Part shown: positions 45,050-56,201 of the stretch, piece by piece
Numbering within the stretch: position 1 is the first letter of the stretch
How the letters are laid out: the number at the start of each line of letters is the position of its first letter
NCBI RefSeq assembly: GCF_004283755.1
Contig: NZ_SHMH01000001.1
Location: forward strand, 434,001-498,000
Direction of reading: 5' to 3'
DNA from: Pseudoxanthomonas winnipegensis
GTDB lineage: Bacteria; Pseudomonadota; Gammaproteobacteria; Xanthomonadales; Xanthomonadaceae
DNA: 64,000 nucleotides
The notes under the pieces: model-generated
What the model was told of the DNA's origin: nothing
Databases searched by the model: none
The model's input: the letters and a program-made list of their open reading frames with translations, nothing else
Made by a program: the position numbers and the translations under genes

Positions 45050-46003
45050 TCAGCCGCGGCCGCGCACGCCCACCGGGGTGGGGCCCTGGCCCAGGAACTT
45101 GCTCGGGTTCACCACCTGGCCGTCCTGCCAGACCTCGAAATGCACGTGGGCGCCGGTCGAACGCCCGGTGGAACCGGCCTTGGCCACTTCCTGCCCGGCG
45201 CGCACCAGGTCGCCCGGCTTCACCACCACGCGCGAGTTGTGCGCGTAGCGGGTCACATAGCCATTGCCGTGGTCGATGTCGACCACGTTGCCGTAGCCGC
45301 TCTTGACCCCGGCGAAGCTGACCACGCCGTCGGCCACGGCCATGACCGGATCGCCGACGTTGGCCTTGAAGTCGATGCCCTTGTGCCGCTCGCCGCCGCC
45401 GCCGAACGGATCGGCGCGACCGCCGAAGCCGGAGGTGATGTAGGTATTGGCCAGCGGCATGCGCGAGGGCGTCGCGTTGCGGTCCAGCTGGCGGTTGAAC
45501 AGCAGCGACTCGAGCACCGAGAGCTGCTGGCCGGAGGCGTCGAACTTGGCCCCCAGCGCGTCCAGGCCCTGCGCCAGCTCGCGCGGCGGCATGTCGCTGA
45601 CCGCGCCTTCCGGGCCGCCCACGCCGACCGGCTCGTTGAAGTCGAATTCGCCGTCGTCCAGCTTGCCCATTTGGGTCAGCCGCTCGCCCAGCGCGTTGAG
45701 GCGGTTGGCCTGGGCCTGCAGCTCGCCCAGGCGCGCGGACATGGCGTTGATCTCCTGCTGCGCGCCGCGCTTGACCTGCTCAAGCTCGGCCTGCTGCCTG
45801 GCGGTCTTGGCCTGCAGGTAGGACACCTGCGCCAGGCCGAAGGCGCTGCGCGTGGCCAGGCCGGCCAGCAGGCCGGCGGCGAGCAGGATGCCGGCACTGG
45901 CCAGCGGGCGGGCGTGGCTGAAGCGGCGCGCCTGCACCGCCCGCAGGGCCAGGTGATGGCGTGCCCAGGAGCGCGTATTGTGAAGAACGTTGTTGAAGCT
46001 CAT
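45050..46003 (-). CDS. M23 metallopeptidase (LytM domain) with coiled-coil
   Basis: 317 residues. One N-terminal transmembrane helix (PLASAGILLAAGLLAGL), a coiled-coil (about 65-110), and an M23 domain with HKGIDF (His and Asp zinc ligands) and GAHVHFEV (HxH). Probably a peptidoglycan endopeptidase anchored in the inner membrane, fitting its place between dcw genes and secA. It is divergent from DUF721 with only 9 bp between start codons. Confidence 0.92.
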   Translation of the reverse strand: MSFNNVLHNTRSWARHHLALRAVQARRFSHARPLASAGILLAAGLLAGLATRSAFGLAQVSYLQAKTARQQAELEQVKRGAQQEINAMSARLGELQAQANRLNALGERLTQMGKLDDGEFDFNEPVGVGGPEGAVSDMPPRELAQGLDALGAKFDASGQQLSVLESLLFNRQLDRNATPSRMPLANTYITSGFGGRADPFGGGGERHKGIDFKANVGDPVMAVADGVVSFAGVKSGYGNVVDIDHGNGYVTRYAHNSRVVVKPGDLVRAGQEVAKAGSTGRSTGAHVHFEVWQDGQVVNPSKFLGQGPTPVGVRGRG

Positions 46004-46012
46004 GGAATATCG

Positions 46013-46483
46013 ATGTCTCAAGCCAAGTCCCAGTCGCGTCGGCCGGCGGCGCCGGTGCCGGCCCTGGAGGCCGCGCTGGCGTCGGCGGCGGCCGATCCGC
46101 TGCGTCATGCCATCCGGCTCGACGCGCTGGAACAGCAACTGCGCCCCTGTCTGCCCCCGGCGCTGGCCGCGCACTGCCGCCTGGCCAATGTGACGGGGGA
46201 CCGTCTGGTCTTCGTGGTGGATTCGCCGGTCTGGAACGCCAAGCTCCGCCTGGCCTCCGCACACCTAGTCGAAGTCGCCCGCTCCCTCGGTCTTGGGATC
46301 AACTCCGTGATCGCCCGGACTTCGCTGCAACCCCTCTTCCAGGCCGAGACCGCCGGCCAGAACTCCGGCACGGGCTCCCCGGTCGCGCGTGCCGCCCTGC
46401 GCGAGGCGATGGAGATGCTGGAGGCGTCTCCCGCGCCAGGCGCGGGTGGAACAGCAGGGCCGCGTCCCAGGTCCAAACGTTAA
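46013..46483 (+). CDS. DUF721 family protein
   Basis: 156 residues. DUF721 segments: LDALEQQLRPCLPPALAAHC, RLANVTGDRLVFVVDSPVWNAKLR. Found beside lpxC/secA or other replication/division genes in many bacteria; a nucleic-acid role is suspected but not shown. Pro/Gly-rich tail. Confidence 0.85.
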   Translation: MSQAKSQSRRPAAPVPALEAALASAAADPLRHAIRLDALEQQLRPCLPPALAAHCRLANVTGDRLVFVVDSPVWNAKLRLASAHLVEVARSLGLGINSVIARTSLQPLFQAETAGQNSGTGSPVARAALREAMEMLEASPAPGAGGTAGPRPRSKR

Positions 46484-46608
46484 GACCGGGTAGAAGGCCG
46501 GCAGGCATCGTACCGACCCGGGCTGGGCCAGTCGTTAGCTCAAAGTTAGAAAACGGTTAAGCCGCGCCTGTTCAGGCGATCGGATTCACGCTTCATAGAC
46601 GCGCTCGA

Positions 46609-46628
46609 CCCGCGCGCCTCGGCGCGGG
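46609..46628 (-). terminator. Hairpin after lpxC
   Basis: CCCGCGC / GCGCGGG 7-bp stem with 6-nt loop, 8 bp past the lpxC stop. No T-run. Confidence 0.5.
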
Positions 46629-46635
46629 CAGGCGT

Positions 46636-47559
46636 TCAGTGCGCCAGCGCGGGGATGGCCGCGTAGTGGATCGGCGGCGGCGGCTCGGTGGCCTCCGGGC
46701 CGAAGGACACCTCTTCCCAGGCGTCGGTCTGGGCGATCAGCGAGCGCACCAGGGTGTTGTTGAGCGCGTGACCGGACTTGTAGCCCTCGTACTTGCCCAG
46801 GATCGCGTGGCCGGCCAGGTAGAGGTCGCCGATGGCGTCCAGGATCTTGTGGCGCACGAACTCGTCGGCGTAGCGCAGGCCGTCGTCGTTGAGCACGCGG
46901 AACTCGTCCAGCACGATCGCGTTGTCCATCGAGCCGCCCAGGCCCAGGTTGCGCTCGCGCATGTACTCCAGATCGCGCATGAAGCCGAAGGTGCGCGCCC
47001 GCGCGACCTCGCGGATGTAGCCGCCGGTGGAAAAGTCCACCTCGGCGCGCGACTGCGAGGCCGGGATCATCGGGTGGTCGAACTTGACCGTGAAGCCGAG
47101 CTTGAAGCCGTCGTAGGGCTCGAACCGCGCGATCTTGTCGCCGTCGCGCACTTCCACCGGCTTGGTCACGCGGATGAAGCGCTTGGGCACGTTCTGCTCG
47201 ACGATGCCGGCGGACTGCAGCAGGAACACGAACGGGCTGGCCGAACCGTCCATGATCGGCAGTTCGGCCGCGGACAGTTCGACATAGATGTTGTCGATGC
47301 CCAGGCCGGCCAGGGCCGACATCAGGTGTTCGACGGTCTGGACCTTGGCCGGGCCGCAGCTCAGGCCCGTGCACAGCGTGGTCTCGGTGACCAGCGAGGC
47401 ATCGCCGGGGATCTCCACGACCGGATCAAGATCGACGCGACGGAACACCACGCCGGTGTTCGGGGCCGCCGGGCGCAGGGTCATGAAGACCTTGTTACCG
47501 CTGTGCAGGCCCACGCCGGTGGCGCGGATCACGTTCTTGAGAGTGCGCTGGGGGATCAT
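46636..47559 (-). CDS. lpxC: UDP-3-O-acyl-GlcNAc deacetylase LpxC
   Basis: Committed zinc-dependent step of lipid A synthesis; 307 residues. Start [21 protein letters not shown]. Zinc/catalytic motifs: [15 protein letters not shown] (His79-type ligand), [14 protein letters not shown] and SGHALNN (catalytic His). The longer GTG-type upstream frame is unnecessary. Next to ftsZ as usual. Confidence 0.97.
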   Translation of the reverse strand: MIPQRTLKNVIRATGVGLHSGNKVFMTLRPAAPNTGVVFRRVDLDPVVEIPGDASLVTETTLCTGLSCGPAKVQTVEHLMSALAGLGIDNIYVELSAAELPIMDGSASPFVFLLQSAGIVEQNVPKRFIRVTKPVEVRDGDKIARFEPYDGFKLGFTVKFDHPMIPASQSRAEVDFSTGGYIREVARARTFGFMRDLEYMRERNLGLGGSMDNAIVLDEFRVLNDDGLRYADEFVRHKILDAIGDLYLAGHAILGKYEGYKSGHALNNTLVRSLIAQTDAWEEVSFGPEATEPPPPIHYAAIPALAH

Positions 47560-47680
47560 CGGGGAGCTCGCACGCGAAATGTCAACAATTCGTGATGATA
47601 CCACCCGGGTCTGAACCTGAATGGAAGCGTGTCACGGCACGCGCACCTGCCCCACGGGCGCGGCGCGCGTCCTGGCGGTG

Positions 47681-47716
47681 AAAAGCCCGCCGGACCGGGC
47701 ACGCCGGCCCGGCGGG
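47681..47716 (-). terminator. Rho-independent terminator of ftsZ / end of the dcw cluster
   Basis: On the minus strand a 13-14-bp GC-rich stem (complement of 47685-47698 with 47704-47716, with a mismatch) is followed by TTTT. Lies about 100 bp past ftsZ. Confidence 0.8.
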
Positions 47717-47814
47717 AAATCACTTGGACACGTCACGGTGTGTACTGCGCCGGTGTCGGCGCGCGGCCGGCAGCAGGCTGCCGGTTCGCGCGCGTGACCG
47801 GGTGGAACGGTGGA

Positions 47815-49074
47815 TCAGTCGGCCTGGCGGCGCAGAAACGCCGGGATGTCCAGGTAGTTGTCCGGCAGCTCGGCCGCGCCGGCGGGGCCGCCGACGCTGG
47901 GCTCGGTGCCGGCGTTGCGACGCAGGCCCAGGCCCTGGGTGGCGCCCATCACCGGGTCGATCTTGCCGGTGGCGGTGGTGTTGGGCAGCGGCACGGCGTC
48001 GACCGGCAGGCCGGTGGTGGCATCGCGCACCAGCTTGATCGGCGCACGCACCGTCTCGCGCGGCTGGTAGCCACCGCCCAGGTCGGTGCCACGCACCGGC
48101 TGGCGGGCGACGGCGCGGTTCAGGCCGGTGGCGACCACGGTCACGCGGACTTCGTCCTGCATGTTCGGGTCGAGCACGGTGCCCACCACCACGGTGGCGT
48201 CCTCCGAGGCGAAGCCTTCCACGGTGCGGCCGACCTCGTCGAACTCGGCCATGGTGAAGTCCGGACCGGCGGTGATGTTGACCAGGATGCCGTTGGCGCC
48301 GGACAGGTTGACGTCGTCCAGCAGCGGGTTCTGGATCGCGGCCTCGGCGGCGGCCTGGGCGCGGTCGTCGCCGCGGGCGGCGCCGGTGCCCATCATGGCC
48401 AGGCCCATCTCGCTCATCACGGTGCGCACGTCGGCGAAGTCGACGTTGATCAGGCCCGGACGCACGATCAGGTCGGCGATGCCCTGCACGGCGCCCAGCA
48501 GCACGTCGTTGGCGGCGCGGAAGGCCTGGATCATCGTGGCGTTGCGGCCCAGCACGGTGATCAGCTTCTCGTTGGGGATGGTGATCAGCGAGTCGCAGTG
48601 GGTGGACAGCTCCTCGATGCCCTTCAGCGCGACCTGCATGCGGCGACGGCCTTCGAAGGGGAACGGCTTGGTGACCACGGCCACCGTCAGGATGCCCATC
48701 TCCTTGGCCAGCTGCGCCACGACCGGCGCGGCGCCGGTGCCGGTGCCGCCGCCCATGCCGGCGGTGATGAACACCATGTCCGCGCCGGTCAGCGCCTCGA
48801 TGATGCGGTCGCGGTCTTCCAGCGCGGCCTGGCGGCCGACTTCCGGGTTGGCGCCTGCGCCCAGGCCCTTGGTGACGTTGCCGCCGAGCTGCAGCTGCTG
48901 CTTGGCGCCGCAGTTCTTGATCGCCTGCGAGTCGGTGTTGGCGGTGATGAACTCCACGCCGTCCACGCTGCTGGCCACCATGTGCGCCACGGCGTTGCCG
49001 CCGCCGCCGCCCACGCCGATGACCTTGATCACCGCGTTGGGAGCCATCGTTTCAACCAGTTCGAAATGTGCCAT
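47815..49074 (-). CDS. ftsZ: Cell division protein FtsZ
   Basis: Tubulin-like GTPase forming the Z ring; 419 residues. GTP-binding [11 protein letters not shown]7 [10 protein letters not shown], core [11 protein letters not shown]. Conserved C-terminal peptide [12 protein letters not shown], which binds FtsA/ZipA, follows a Gly/Pro/Thr linker. GAGGA precedes the ATG. It is separated from ftsA by 131 bp, enough for its own promoter. Confidence 0.98.
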   Translation of the reverse strand: MAHFELVETMAPNAVIKVIGVGGGGGNAVAHMVASSVDGVEFITANTDSQAIKNCGAKQQLQLGGNVTKGLGAGANPEVGRQAALEDRDRIIEALTGADMVFITAGMGGGTGTGAAPVVAQLAKEMGILTVAVVTKPFPFEGRRRMQVALKGIEELSTHCDSLITIPNEKLITVLGRNATMIQAFRAANDVLLGAVQGIADLIVRPGLINVDFADVRTVMSEMGLAMMGTGAARGDDRAQAAAEAAIQNPLLDDVNLSGANGILVNITAGPDFTMAEFDEVGRTVEGFASEDATVVVGTVLDPNMQDEVRVTVVATGLNRAVARQPVRGTDLGGGYQPRETVRAPIKLVRDATTGLPVDAVPLPNTTATGKIDPVMGATQGLGLRRNAGTEPSVGGPAGAAELPDNYLDIPAFLRRQAD

Positions 49075-49205
49075 GTCCGTTGTCCTCATCTTTGTGTGGG
49101 TATGTCTTTTGAATACAGCTGGGTGACGCTCAAATCCCGTTGTCCCTGCCCTCGCCTCACGCCGGCGCGCCCTCGCGTCGGCGTCGTGCCTCTTGCCGCG
49201 TCGAA

Positions 49206-50441
49206 TCAGAATTCGCCGCGGTACCAGTTCTGCAGTTTCTTGAACAAGCTGCCGGCCTTGCCCGTGGGCAGCGACGGCCGGCGCGGATGCTCGATCTGGC
49301 TGCCCATCAGCAGCAGGCCCACGCCGGTGGCGTGGACCGGGTTGCCGACCACCTCGCCCAGGCCAGTGACGTGCTGGGGAATGCCGATGCGCACCGGCAT
49401 CTGCAGCATCTCCTCGGCCAGCTCGACCACGCCTTCCATCTTCGAGGCGCCGCCGGTGAGCACCATGCCGGCGCGCACCAGTTCCTCGAAGCCGGAGCGG
49501 CGCAGCTCGGCCTGGACCATCTCGAAGATCTCCTCGTAGCGACCCTGCACGGCCTGCGCCAGCGAATGGCGCGGCATGCGCCGCGGCGGGCGATCGCCCA
49601 CCGACGGCACCTGGATCGATTCCTCGGCGGTGGCCAGCTGGGCCAGCGCGCAGGCGTAGCGCACCTTGATCTGCTCGGCCTCCGGGGTGGGCGTGCGCAG
49701 CATGTGCGCGATGTCGTTGGTGACGTGGTCGCCGGCGATCGGCAGCGAGGCGGTGTGGCAGATCGCGCCGTGCACGAACACCGCCAGGTCGGTGGTGCCG
49801 GCGCCCATGTCGACCAGGACCACGCCCAGCTCGCGCTCGTCGGCGGTCAGCACCGCCACCGAGGAGCCCAGCGAGGACAGGATCAGATCGTCGATCTGCA
49901 GGCCGCAGCGCTGCACGCACTTGGAGATGTTGGCCGCGGCCGACTGCGCGCAGACCACCAGGTGCGCGTCCACTTCCAGGCGTACGCCGGTCATGCCGAC
50001 CGGATTGCGGATGCCTTCCTGCGAGTTGTCCAGCTTGTACTCGCGCGGGATGGCGTGGAGGATCTTCTGGTCGGCCGGGATGGCCACGGCCTTGGCCGCG
50101 TCCAGCACGCGGTCCAGGTCGGCCCAGGTCACCTCGCCGTCGCGGATCGGCACGATGCCGGGCGAGTTCTTGCACTGCACGTGGGCGCCGGAGATCGAGG
50201 CGTAGACGCTGCGAATCTCGCAGCCGGCCATCAGTTCGGCCTCCTCCACCGCGCGCTGGATCGACTGCACGGTCGATTCGATATCGACCACCACGCCGCG
50301 CTTGAGCCCACGCGACTCATGGCTGCCGATGCCGATCACCTCGATCGGGTTGCCGGGGGAATATTCGCCGACCAGCGCGGTCACCTTGGAGGTGCCGATG
50401 TCCAGTCCGACGATCAGGGATTTGTCGCCCTTGCGGTTCAT
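49206..50441 (-). CDS. ftsA: Cell division protein FtsA
   Basis: Actin-like membrane tether for FtsZ; 411 residues. [18 protein letters not shown] phosphate-binding start, [28 protein letters not shown], and a C-terminal amphipathic helix ([16 protein letters not shown]). Overlaps ftsQ by 4 bp. Confidence 0.97.
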   Translation of the reverse strand: MNRKGDKSLIVGLDIGTSKVTALVGEYSPGNPIEVIGIGSHESRGLKRGVVVDIESTVQSIQRAVEEAELMAGCEIRSVYASISGAHVQCKNSPGIVPIRDGEVTWADLDRVLDAAKAVAIPADQKILHAIPREYKLDNSQEGIRNPVGMTGVRLEVDAHLVVCAQSAAANISKCVQRCGLQIDDLILSSLGSSVAVLTADERELGVVLVDMGAGTTDLAVFVHGAICHTASLPIAGDHVTNDIAHMLRTPTPEAEQIKVRYACALAQLATAEESIQVPSVGDRPPRRMPRHSLAQAVQGRYEEIFEMVQAELRRSGFEELVRAGMVLTGGASKMEGVVELAEEMLQMPVRIGIPQHVTGLGEVVGNPVHATGVGLLLMGSQIEHPRRPSLPTGKAGSLFKKLQNWYRGEF

Positions 50442-51238
50442 GCGTGGAATGCCTGCTGCGATGCGTGTGCGGTCAGCGCGGCCATCGGGGCCGGTGCGCT
50501 GACGGGAGGAGGAGTCGTGGCGGCGCCATCGTTGGCGGCCGGCCTGGCGTTGCCCCAGGTCAGGGCGAAGCCGTTGGTGTAGCGCAGGTCCACGCTGGCC
50601 AGCTGGCGCGGATCGCCAAGCAGGCGCGGCAGCAGGCGCACGAAACGCTGCAGGCGCGGACGGGCGTCGGCGCGGCCGATCACCACGTTCAGGCCGTTGC
50701 CCAGGGTCAGCGACCAGCTGCCGCGCGCATCCATCGCCAGCGCGTCCACCTTCAGCCCCAGCGGCGCGAACAGCTGGGTCGATTCGTTGTACAGGGCCAC
50801 CACCTCGGCCACCTGGCTCTCCGGGCCGCCGAGCTGCGGCAGCGCGCTGGCGTCGACGTTCTTGGGCAGCGGGAACAGCGCCCCGTCCACCGACAGCAGC
50901 TTGTCGCTGCCCCAGCGCGCGAAGGGCTTGTGCTCGATCACGGTCACTTCCAGCACGTCGGGCCAGCGCTTGCGCACCTGCGCGCGCTCGACCCAGGGCA
51001 GGCGCTCGACCGCGCGCTGCGCATCGCTCAGCTGCACGGCGAAGTAGCCGCGCGCCGCATACGGCAGTACCACCGCGCGCAGCTGCGCCGGATCGACGCG
51101 GTGCAGCTCGCCGCCGACGCGCAGCCGCTTCAGCGGCCAGCGTTCGGCGCCGATCCAGCCGTTGAACACGGCCACGACCGGCAGGGCGACCAGCGCCAGC
51201 GCCAGGATCCAGGTCAGCACGCGCAGGGCATTGCTCAT
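50438..51238 (-). CDS. ftsQ: Cell division protein FtsQ
   Basis: 266 residues. Bitopic: one N-terminal helix (VLTWILALALVALPVVAVF), then the POTRA domain (PLKRLRVGGELHRVDPAQL) and beta domain (LPWVERAQVRKRWPDVLEVT, EHKPFARW). Scaffold for FtsB/FtsL. The start at 51238 excludes a repeat-encoded extension. A Pro/Ala tail follows. Confidence 0.94.
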   Translation of the reverse strand: MSNALRVLTWILALALVALPVVAVFNGWIGAERWPLKRLRVGGELHRVDPAQLRAVVLPYAARGYFAVQLSDAQRAVERLPWVERAQVRKRWPDVLEVTVIEHKPFARWGSDKLLSVDGALFPLPKNVDASALPQLGGPESQVAEVVALYNESTQLFAPLGLKVDALAMDARGSWSLTLGNGLNVVIGRADARPRLQRFVRLLPRLLGDPRQLASVDLRYTNGFALTWGNARPAANDGAATTPPPVSAPAPMAALTAHASQQAFHA

Positions 51239-51353
51239 CGGCGCGCTCCGCGCGCGGGATTGGGGATTCGGGATTGGGGATGGGAAACGGCCGCGGCGAC
51301 GCAGGCGGCGCCGCTGTCGACCCATCCCCAATCCCGAATCCCGAATCCCGGCT
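51239..51353. repeat. Inverted heptamer repeats between ddl and ftsQ
   Basis: GGGATTGGGGATTCGGGATT-type units (51256-51290) face CCCCAATCCCGAATCCC-type units (51325-51352), able to form a long stem-loop inside the dcw transcript. The same family occurs at 1719, 2055 and 19906. Confidence 0.85.
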
Positions 51354-52364
51354 TCATACCGTCTGCTCCAGGATGCGCCAGCACAGATCCTCGAACCCCA
51401 GCCCGGCCTGGCGCGCGGCCTTGGGCACCAGCGAGTGGCTGGTCATGCCCGGCGCGGTGTTGACCTCGAGCAGGAAGAACGCGCCGCTGGCGGCGTCGCG
51501 CATCACGTCCACGCGACCCCAGCCGCCGCAGCCGGCGGCGTTGAAGGCGGCCAGCGCGATGCGCCGGATCTCTTCCTCGGCCTCTCCCTCCAGGCCGGGG
51601 CACAGGTACTGGGTGTCCTCTGCGATGTACTTGGCGTTGTAGTCGTACCAGGCGCCCTTTGGCACAATGCGGATCGAGGGCAGCGCGGTCTGGCCGAGGA
51701 TGCCGACGGTCAGCTCGTCGCCGACCACCAGTTGCTCCATCAGCAGCTCGCCGTCATAGCGCGCGGCCAGCGCCACCGCCTCGTCCAGCTGCGCGTCCTC
51801 GAACACGCGGGTGACGCCGACGCTGGAGCCTTCGTTGGCGGGCTTGACGATCACCGGCAGGCCCAACTCGGCGGCCGCGGCGTGCACGGCCGCTTTCGGC
51901 ATCCTGCCTTCAGCGGCATTCGCACGATCGTGCGCATCGGCGGCCGCATCGGCCGTCGCCGCCAGGCGCACGTAGCGCGGGGTCGGCAGGCCCAACGACA
52001 GCCAGACCTGCTTGGTGCGCACCTTGTCCATGCTCAGCGCCGAGCCGAGCACGTTCGAGCCGGTATAAGGCACGCCGAAGGCCGTCATCAGGCCCTGGAC
52101 CACGCCGTCCTCACCGCCACCGTTGTGACCGTGCAGCACGTTGAACACGCGATCGCAGCCGCCCTGCGCCAGCAGCGTGGCCAGCGCGGGGATGCCATCG
52201 ACCGCGAAGGCGTCCACGCCGCGCGCGGTCAGCGCCTCGAGCACGTTGGCGCCGGAGTTCAGGGACACCTCGCGCTCGCTGGAGGTGCCGCCCATCAGCA
52301 CGGCGACGCGGCCGAACGCGGCCGCATCGGCGATGCGCGAGGACGGAAGCGACAGCACGCTCAT
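51354..52364 (-). CDS. ddl: D-alanine--D-alanine ligase
   Basis: ATP-grasp ligase making D-Ala-D-Ala; 336 residues. [49 protein letters not shown] and [18 protein letters not shown] are conserved. A roughly 25-residue Ala/Asp-rich insertion ([20 protein letters not shown]) precedes the ATP-grasp domain; most homologues lack it. Overlaps murC by 4 bp. Confidence 0.95.
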   Translation of the reverse strand: MSVLSLPSSRIADAAAFGRVAVLMGGTSSEREVSLNSGANVLEALTARGVDAFAVDGIPALATLLAQGGCDRVFNVLHGHNGGGEDGVVQGLMTAFGVPYTGSNVLGSALSMDKVRTKQVWLSLGLPTPRYVRLAATADAAADAHDRANAAEGRMPKAAVHAAAAELGLPVIVKPANEGSSVGVTRVFEDAQLDEAVALAARYDGELLMEQLVVGDELTVGILGQTALPSIRIVPKGAWYDYNAKYIAEDTQYLCPGLEGEAEEEIRRIALAAFNAAGCGGWGRVDVMRDAASGAFFLLEVNTAPGMTSHSLVPKAARQAGLGFEDLCWRILEQTV

Positions 52365-53812
52365 GCCTGGCCTCCCGGGGCGAAGCCCTGCGCGGCGATC
52401 TGCTGGGCGACCGCGCCGATGTCGCCGGCGCCCATCATCAGCAGCAGGTCGCCATCGGCCAGCACGTCGGGCAGCACGGTGGACAGGTCGGCCACGCTGC
52501 TGACCACGACCGGCTCGTTGCGGCCGCGCGCGCGGATGGCGCGCGCCAGCGACTTGGCGTCGGCCCCGGCGATCGGCGCCTCGCCGGCCGGATAGACCTC
52601 GCTCAGCACCAGCGCGTCGACCTCGCTCAGCACCGCGGCGAAGGCGTCGAACTGATCGCGCGTGCGGCTGTAGCGATGCGGCTGGAACGCCACCACCAGG
52701 CGCTTGTCCGGCCAGCCGCCGCGCGCGGCGGCGAACACCGCGGCCAGCTCCTTGGGATGGTGACCGTAGTCGTCGATCAGCTGCACGGTCGCACCGCGCC
52801 CGGTGTCGATGGCGCCCAGGTCGTTGAAGCGCCGGCCGATGCCGGAGAAGTTGGCCAGGGCGCGCGCGATCGTGCCCGGCTGCACGCCCAGCTGCCAGCC
52901 CACCGCGGCGGCGGCCAGCGCGTTGAGCACGTTGTGCTTGCCCGGCAGCGCCAGGGTCACGGCGACCGACACGTCCTCGGGCAGGCACAGGGTGAAGCGC
53001 ATGCGCCCGGCCTCCTGCACCACGTTCTCGGCGCGGATGTCGGCGCCGTCGGACAGGCCGTAGGTCATCACGTGGCGCGGCGTCTCGGCGGCCAGCGCGG
53101 CCACTTCCGGATCGTCGATGCACAGCACGGCCAGGCCATAGAACGGCAGGCGCTGCAGGAACTCGGCGAAGGCCGCCTGCACGCGGGCGAAGTCGTTGCC
53201 GTAGTTCTCCAGGTGATCGGCATCGATGTTGGTGATGACCGCGATCAGCGGATTCAGGCGCAGGAAGCTGCCGTCGCTCTCGTCGGCCTCGGCCACCAGC
53301 CACTGACCGTCGCCGAGCTTGGCGTTGGCGCCGGCCGAGAGCAGCTGGCCGCCGATGACATAGGTCGGGTCCAGGCCGCCCTCGCTGAGCACCGCGGCGG
53401 TCAGCGAGGTGGTGGTGGTCTTGCCGTGCGTGCCGGCCACGGCGATGCCGCGGCGGAAGCGCATCAGCTCGGCCAGCATCATCGCGCGCGGCACGATCGG
53501 GATGCGCTGGCTGCGCGCTTCCATCAGCTCGGGGTTGTCGGCCTTGATCGCGCTGGAGACGACCACGCAGTCGGTGCCCAGCACATTGGAGGCGTTGTGG
53601 CCGCGCATCACGCGCGCGCCGAGCGAGGCCAGGCGCCGGGTCGCCGCGTTCTCCGACGCGTCCGAGCCGGAGACCTCGTAGCCCAGCGTGCACAGCACCT
53701 CGGCGATGCCGCTCATGCCCGAGCCGCCGATGCCGACGAAGTGCACACGGCGAAAGGCCTGCGCCAGGTTGCCGGTGTTCTGCAGCCGGCGTTCACGCGC
53801 CGCGGAAATCAT
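52361..53812 (-). CDS. murC: UDP-N-acetylmuramate--L-alanine ligase MurC
   Basis: Adds the first stem amino acid; 483 residues. [21 protein letters not shown] loop [33 protein letters not shown] and [10 protein letters not shown]. Overlaps murG and ddl by 4 bp each. Confidence 0.97.
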   Translation of the reverse strand: MISAARERRLQNTGNLAQAFRRVHFVGIGGSGMSGIAEVLCTLGYEVSGSDASENAATRRLASLGARVMRGHNASNVLGTDCVVVSSAIKADNPELMEARSQRIPIVPRAMMLAELMRFRRGIAVAGTHGKTTTTSLTAAVLSEGGLDPTYVIGGQLLSAGANAKLGDGQWLVAEADESDGSFLRLNPLIAVITNIDADHLENYGNDFARVQAAFAEFLQRLPFYGLAVLCIDDPEVAALAAETPRHVMTYGLSDGADIRAENVVQEAGRMRFTLCLPEDVSVAVTLALPGKHNVLNALAAAAVGWQLGVQPGTIARALANFSGIGRRFNDLGAIDTGRGATVQLIDDYGHHPKELAAVFAAARGGWPDKRLVVAFQPHRYSRTRDQFDAFAAVLSEVDALVLSEVYPAGEAPIAGADAKSLARAIRARGRNEPVVVSSVADLSTVLPDVLADGDLLLMMGAGDIGAVAQQIAAQGFAPGGQA

Positions 53813-54879
53813 GCGGCTTCCTCCAGAATGATGTCTGCGATGCGTTCGGCCGCATCGATGCGGGCCAGCTCGCGCGCGGCGATGGCCATGTCCAGCCGGC
53901 GCTGCGGGTCGGCCGAGAGCACGGCCAGCACGCGCTGCAGGTGCACGTTCAAGCTGTCGTCCTGCTTGAGCAGCACCGCGGCGCCGTGTTCGACCAGGTA
54001 CTGCGCGTTGCGGGTCTGGTGGTCGTCCACCGCCGCGGCGAAGGGCACCAGCACGCTGCCGATGCCGGCGGCGCACAGCTCGGCCAGGGTCGAGGCGCCG
54101 GCGCGGCACACGACCAGGTCGGCCCAGGCATAGGCCTGCGCCATGTCGGCGATGAAGCTCTCCACGCTGGCGGGCACGCCGGCCTGGGCGTAGGCCGCGT
54201 CGGCCTCGGCGCGCAGCTTCTCGCCGCACTGGTGGCGCACCTGCGCGTCCAGCTTCAGCGCGGCCAGCGCCTGCGGCACGGCGGTGTTGAGCGCGCGCGC
54301 GCCCTGGCTGCCGCCCAGCACCAGCAGGCGCAGTGGGCCTTCGCGACCGGCCAGGCGCTCGCACGGCGGGGCGATGGCGGCGATCTCCTCGCGCACCGGG
54401 TTGCCGACGGCTTCCTCGCGCGTGGCGAAGCTGCCCGGGAAGCCGGTCAGCACGCGGCGCGCGACACGGGACAGCAGCTTGTTGGTCATGCCCGGCGCGC
54501 GGTTCTGCTCGTGCACCAGCAGCGGCCGGCCCTGCAGCCGGGCGGCCACGCCGCCCGGGCCGGCCGCATAGCCGCCGAAGCTGATCACCGCACGCGGCGC
54601 ACGCCGGCGCAGCACACCGGCGGCGGCCATGACCGCCGCGGCGATGCGCAGGGGCGCGCCGAACAGCGCCGCGGCGCCTTTGCCGCGCAGGCCCTTGACC
54701 GCGATGGTGTCCAGCGCGATGTCGTGCTGCGGCACAAGGCGCGTTTCCATCTGTCCGTCGGCGCCCAGCCAGGTCACCGGCACGCCGCGCGCGCGCAGCA
54801 CCTTGGCCACGGCCAGCGCGGGGAAGATGTGGCCGCCGGTGCCGCCGGCCAGGATCATCACGGGCGCGTTGCCTGCCAT
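53809..54879 (-). CDS. murG: UDP-GlcNAc undecaprenol transferase MurG
   Basis: Makes lipid II from lipid I at the inner membrane; 356 residues. [63 protein letters not shown] and [11 protein letters not shown] (UDP-GlcNAc site). TGATG overlap with ftsW. Confidence 0.97.
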   Translation of the reverse strand: MAGNAPVMILAGGTGGHIFPALAVAKVLRARGVPVTWLGADGQMETRLVPQHDIALDTIAVKGLRGKGAAALFGAPLRIAAAVMAAAGVLRRRAPRAVISFGGYAAGPGGVAARLQGRPLLVHEQNRAPGMTNKLLSRVARRVLTGFPGSFATREEAVGNPVREEIAAIAPPCERLAGREGPLRLLVLGGSQGARALNTAVPQALAALKLDAQVRHQCGEKLRAEADAAYAQAGVPASVESFIADMAQAYAWADLVVCRAGASTLAELCAAGIGSVLVPFAAAVDDHQTRNAQYLVEHGAAVLLKQDDSLNVHLQRVLAVLSADPQRRLDMAIAARELARIDAAERIADIILEEAA

Positions 54880-56201
54880 CAACCAATCCGCTCGAAAGTG
54901 GGTTCGATGCGCTGCGGGCGCGCGTTGCCGCGCACGGCGGCCTTGGCCGGTGCCGGCTGCGGGGCGGGCTCGCCGGCGCGCGCGGGCGTGGCGACTTGAG
55001 CAACCTGCGGGGAGGAGCCCTCGTCGCGCTGATCGCGCGACTCGATGCCGCGGGTCAGCGCGATGTGCTTCTCGGCACGGCTGAGTTCGTAGGACACGCG
55101 CAGCAGCAGGCCCATCGCCGCGCAGGTCATCAGCACCGACGAGCCGCCGGAGGAAATCAGCGGCAGGGTCAGGCCCTTGGTCGGCAGCAGGCCCAGGTTG
55201 ACGCCGATCGAGACGAAGGCCTGCATGCCGATCCACAGCGCGATGCCGAAGGCGATGTAGCCGGCGAAGTGACGGTTGCGGCCGATGCAGCGGTAGCCGA
55301 CATACAGCGCGCGGCCGACCAGCAGCGCGTACAGGCCGATGATGGCGCACACGCCCAGGAAGCCGAGCTCCTCGCCGATCACCGAGAAGATGAAGTCGGT
55401 GTGCGCCTCGGGCAGGTAGTTGAGCTTCTGCACCGAGCTGCCCAGGCCCACGCCGGTCCATTCGCCGCGGCCGATGGCCATCAGCGCGTTGGACAGCTGG
55501 TAGCCCGAACCCAGCTGGTCCTTCCACGGATCCAGGAAGGAGGTGACGCGGCGCATGCGGTAGGGCTCGAATACCACCAGCGCCACCAGCGCCGGCAGCA
55601 GCGCCAGCACCGGCATGGTCATGCGCGGCAGGTTGGCGCCGCCCAGGATCAGCATGCCGGCGGTGATGCCCAGCAGCAGCGTGGACGAGCCGAAGTCCGG
55701 CTGCAGCAGCAGCAGCGCGATCAGCACCAGCACCACGCCGATGGCCTTGATCAGCGCGCCCCAGGTCGCGTTGACCTCGTCGCGGAAGCGCACCAGGTAG
55801 CTGGCCAGCCAGACGATGTAGAGCACCTTGACCGCCTCGACCGTCTGGAAGCGGGTGAAGCCCAGATTGATCCAGCGCCGCGCGCCGTTGACCGTGCTGC
55901 CCAGCCCCGGCACGAACACCACCACCAGCAGCGCGAAGCAGCCCAGCAGCAGCAGCTGGTTGTACTTCTCGATGGACTTGAGCTCCATGCGCATGGCCGT
56001 GATCGCCAGGCCCACGCCCAGCGCCAGGAACACCACGTGGCGGCTCAGGTAGTAGTACGGCGTGGAGGCCATGGCGATCGAGGCCGAGGCCACCATCACC
56101 ACGCCGATCGCCGCCAGCGCCCCGGCGGCGGCCACCAGCCAGAAGTCGTACTGCCCACCGATCGATTCCAGGCGCATGGCCTGCTTGCGGAAGTCGTTCA
56201 T
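54879..56201 (-). CDS. ftsW: Cell division peptidoglycan polymerase FtsW
   Basis: SEDS-family glycosyltransferase; 440 residues and about ten membrane segments. [40 protein letters not shown] and the C-terminal [18 protein letters not shown] soluble Pro/Ala/Arg tail follows. Its start overlaps the mraY stop; there is no murD between them. Confidence 0.97.
   Translation of the reverse strand: MNDFRKQAMRLESIGGQYDFWLVAAAGALAAIGVVMVASASIAMASTPYYYLSRHVVFLALGVGLAITAMRMELKSIEKYNQLLLLGCFALLVVVFVPGLGSTVNGARRWINLGFTRFQTVEAVKVLYIVWLASYLVRFRDEVNATWGALIKAIGVVLVLIALLLLQPDFGSSTLLLGITAGMLILGGANLPRMTMPVLALLPALVALVVFEPYRMRRVTSFLDPWKDQLGSGYQLSNALMAIGRGEWTGVGLGSSVQKLNYLPEAHTDFIFSVIGEELGFLGVCAIIGLYALLVGRALYVGYRCIGRNRHFAGYIAFGIALWIGMQAFVSIGVNLGLLPTKGLTLPLISSGGSSVLMTCAAMGLLLRVSYELSRAEKHIALTRGIESRDQRDEGSSPQVAQVATPARAGEPAPQPAPAKAAVRGNARPQRIEPTFERIG

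Noticed and set aside
47580..47585. TTGACA upstream of lpxC as its promoter
   Set aside because: Only about 20 bp before the ATG and no -10 at suitable spacing.
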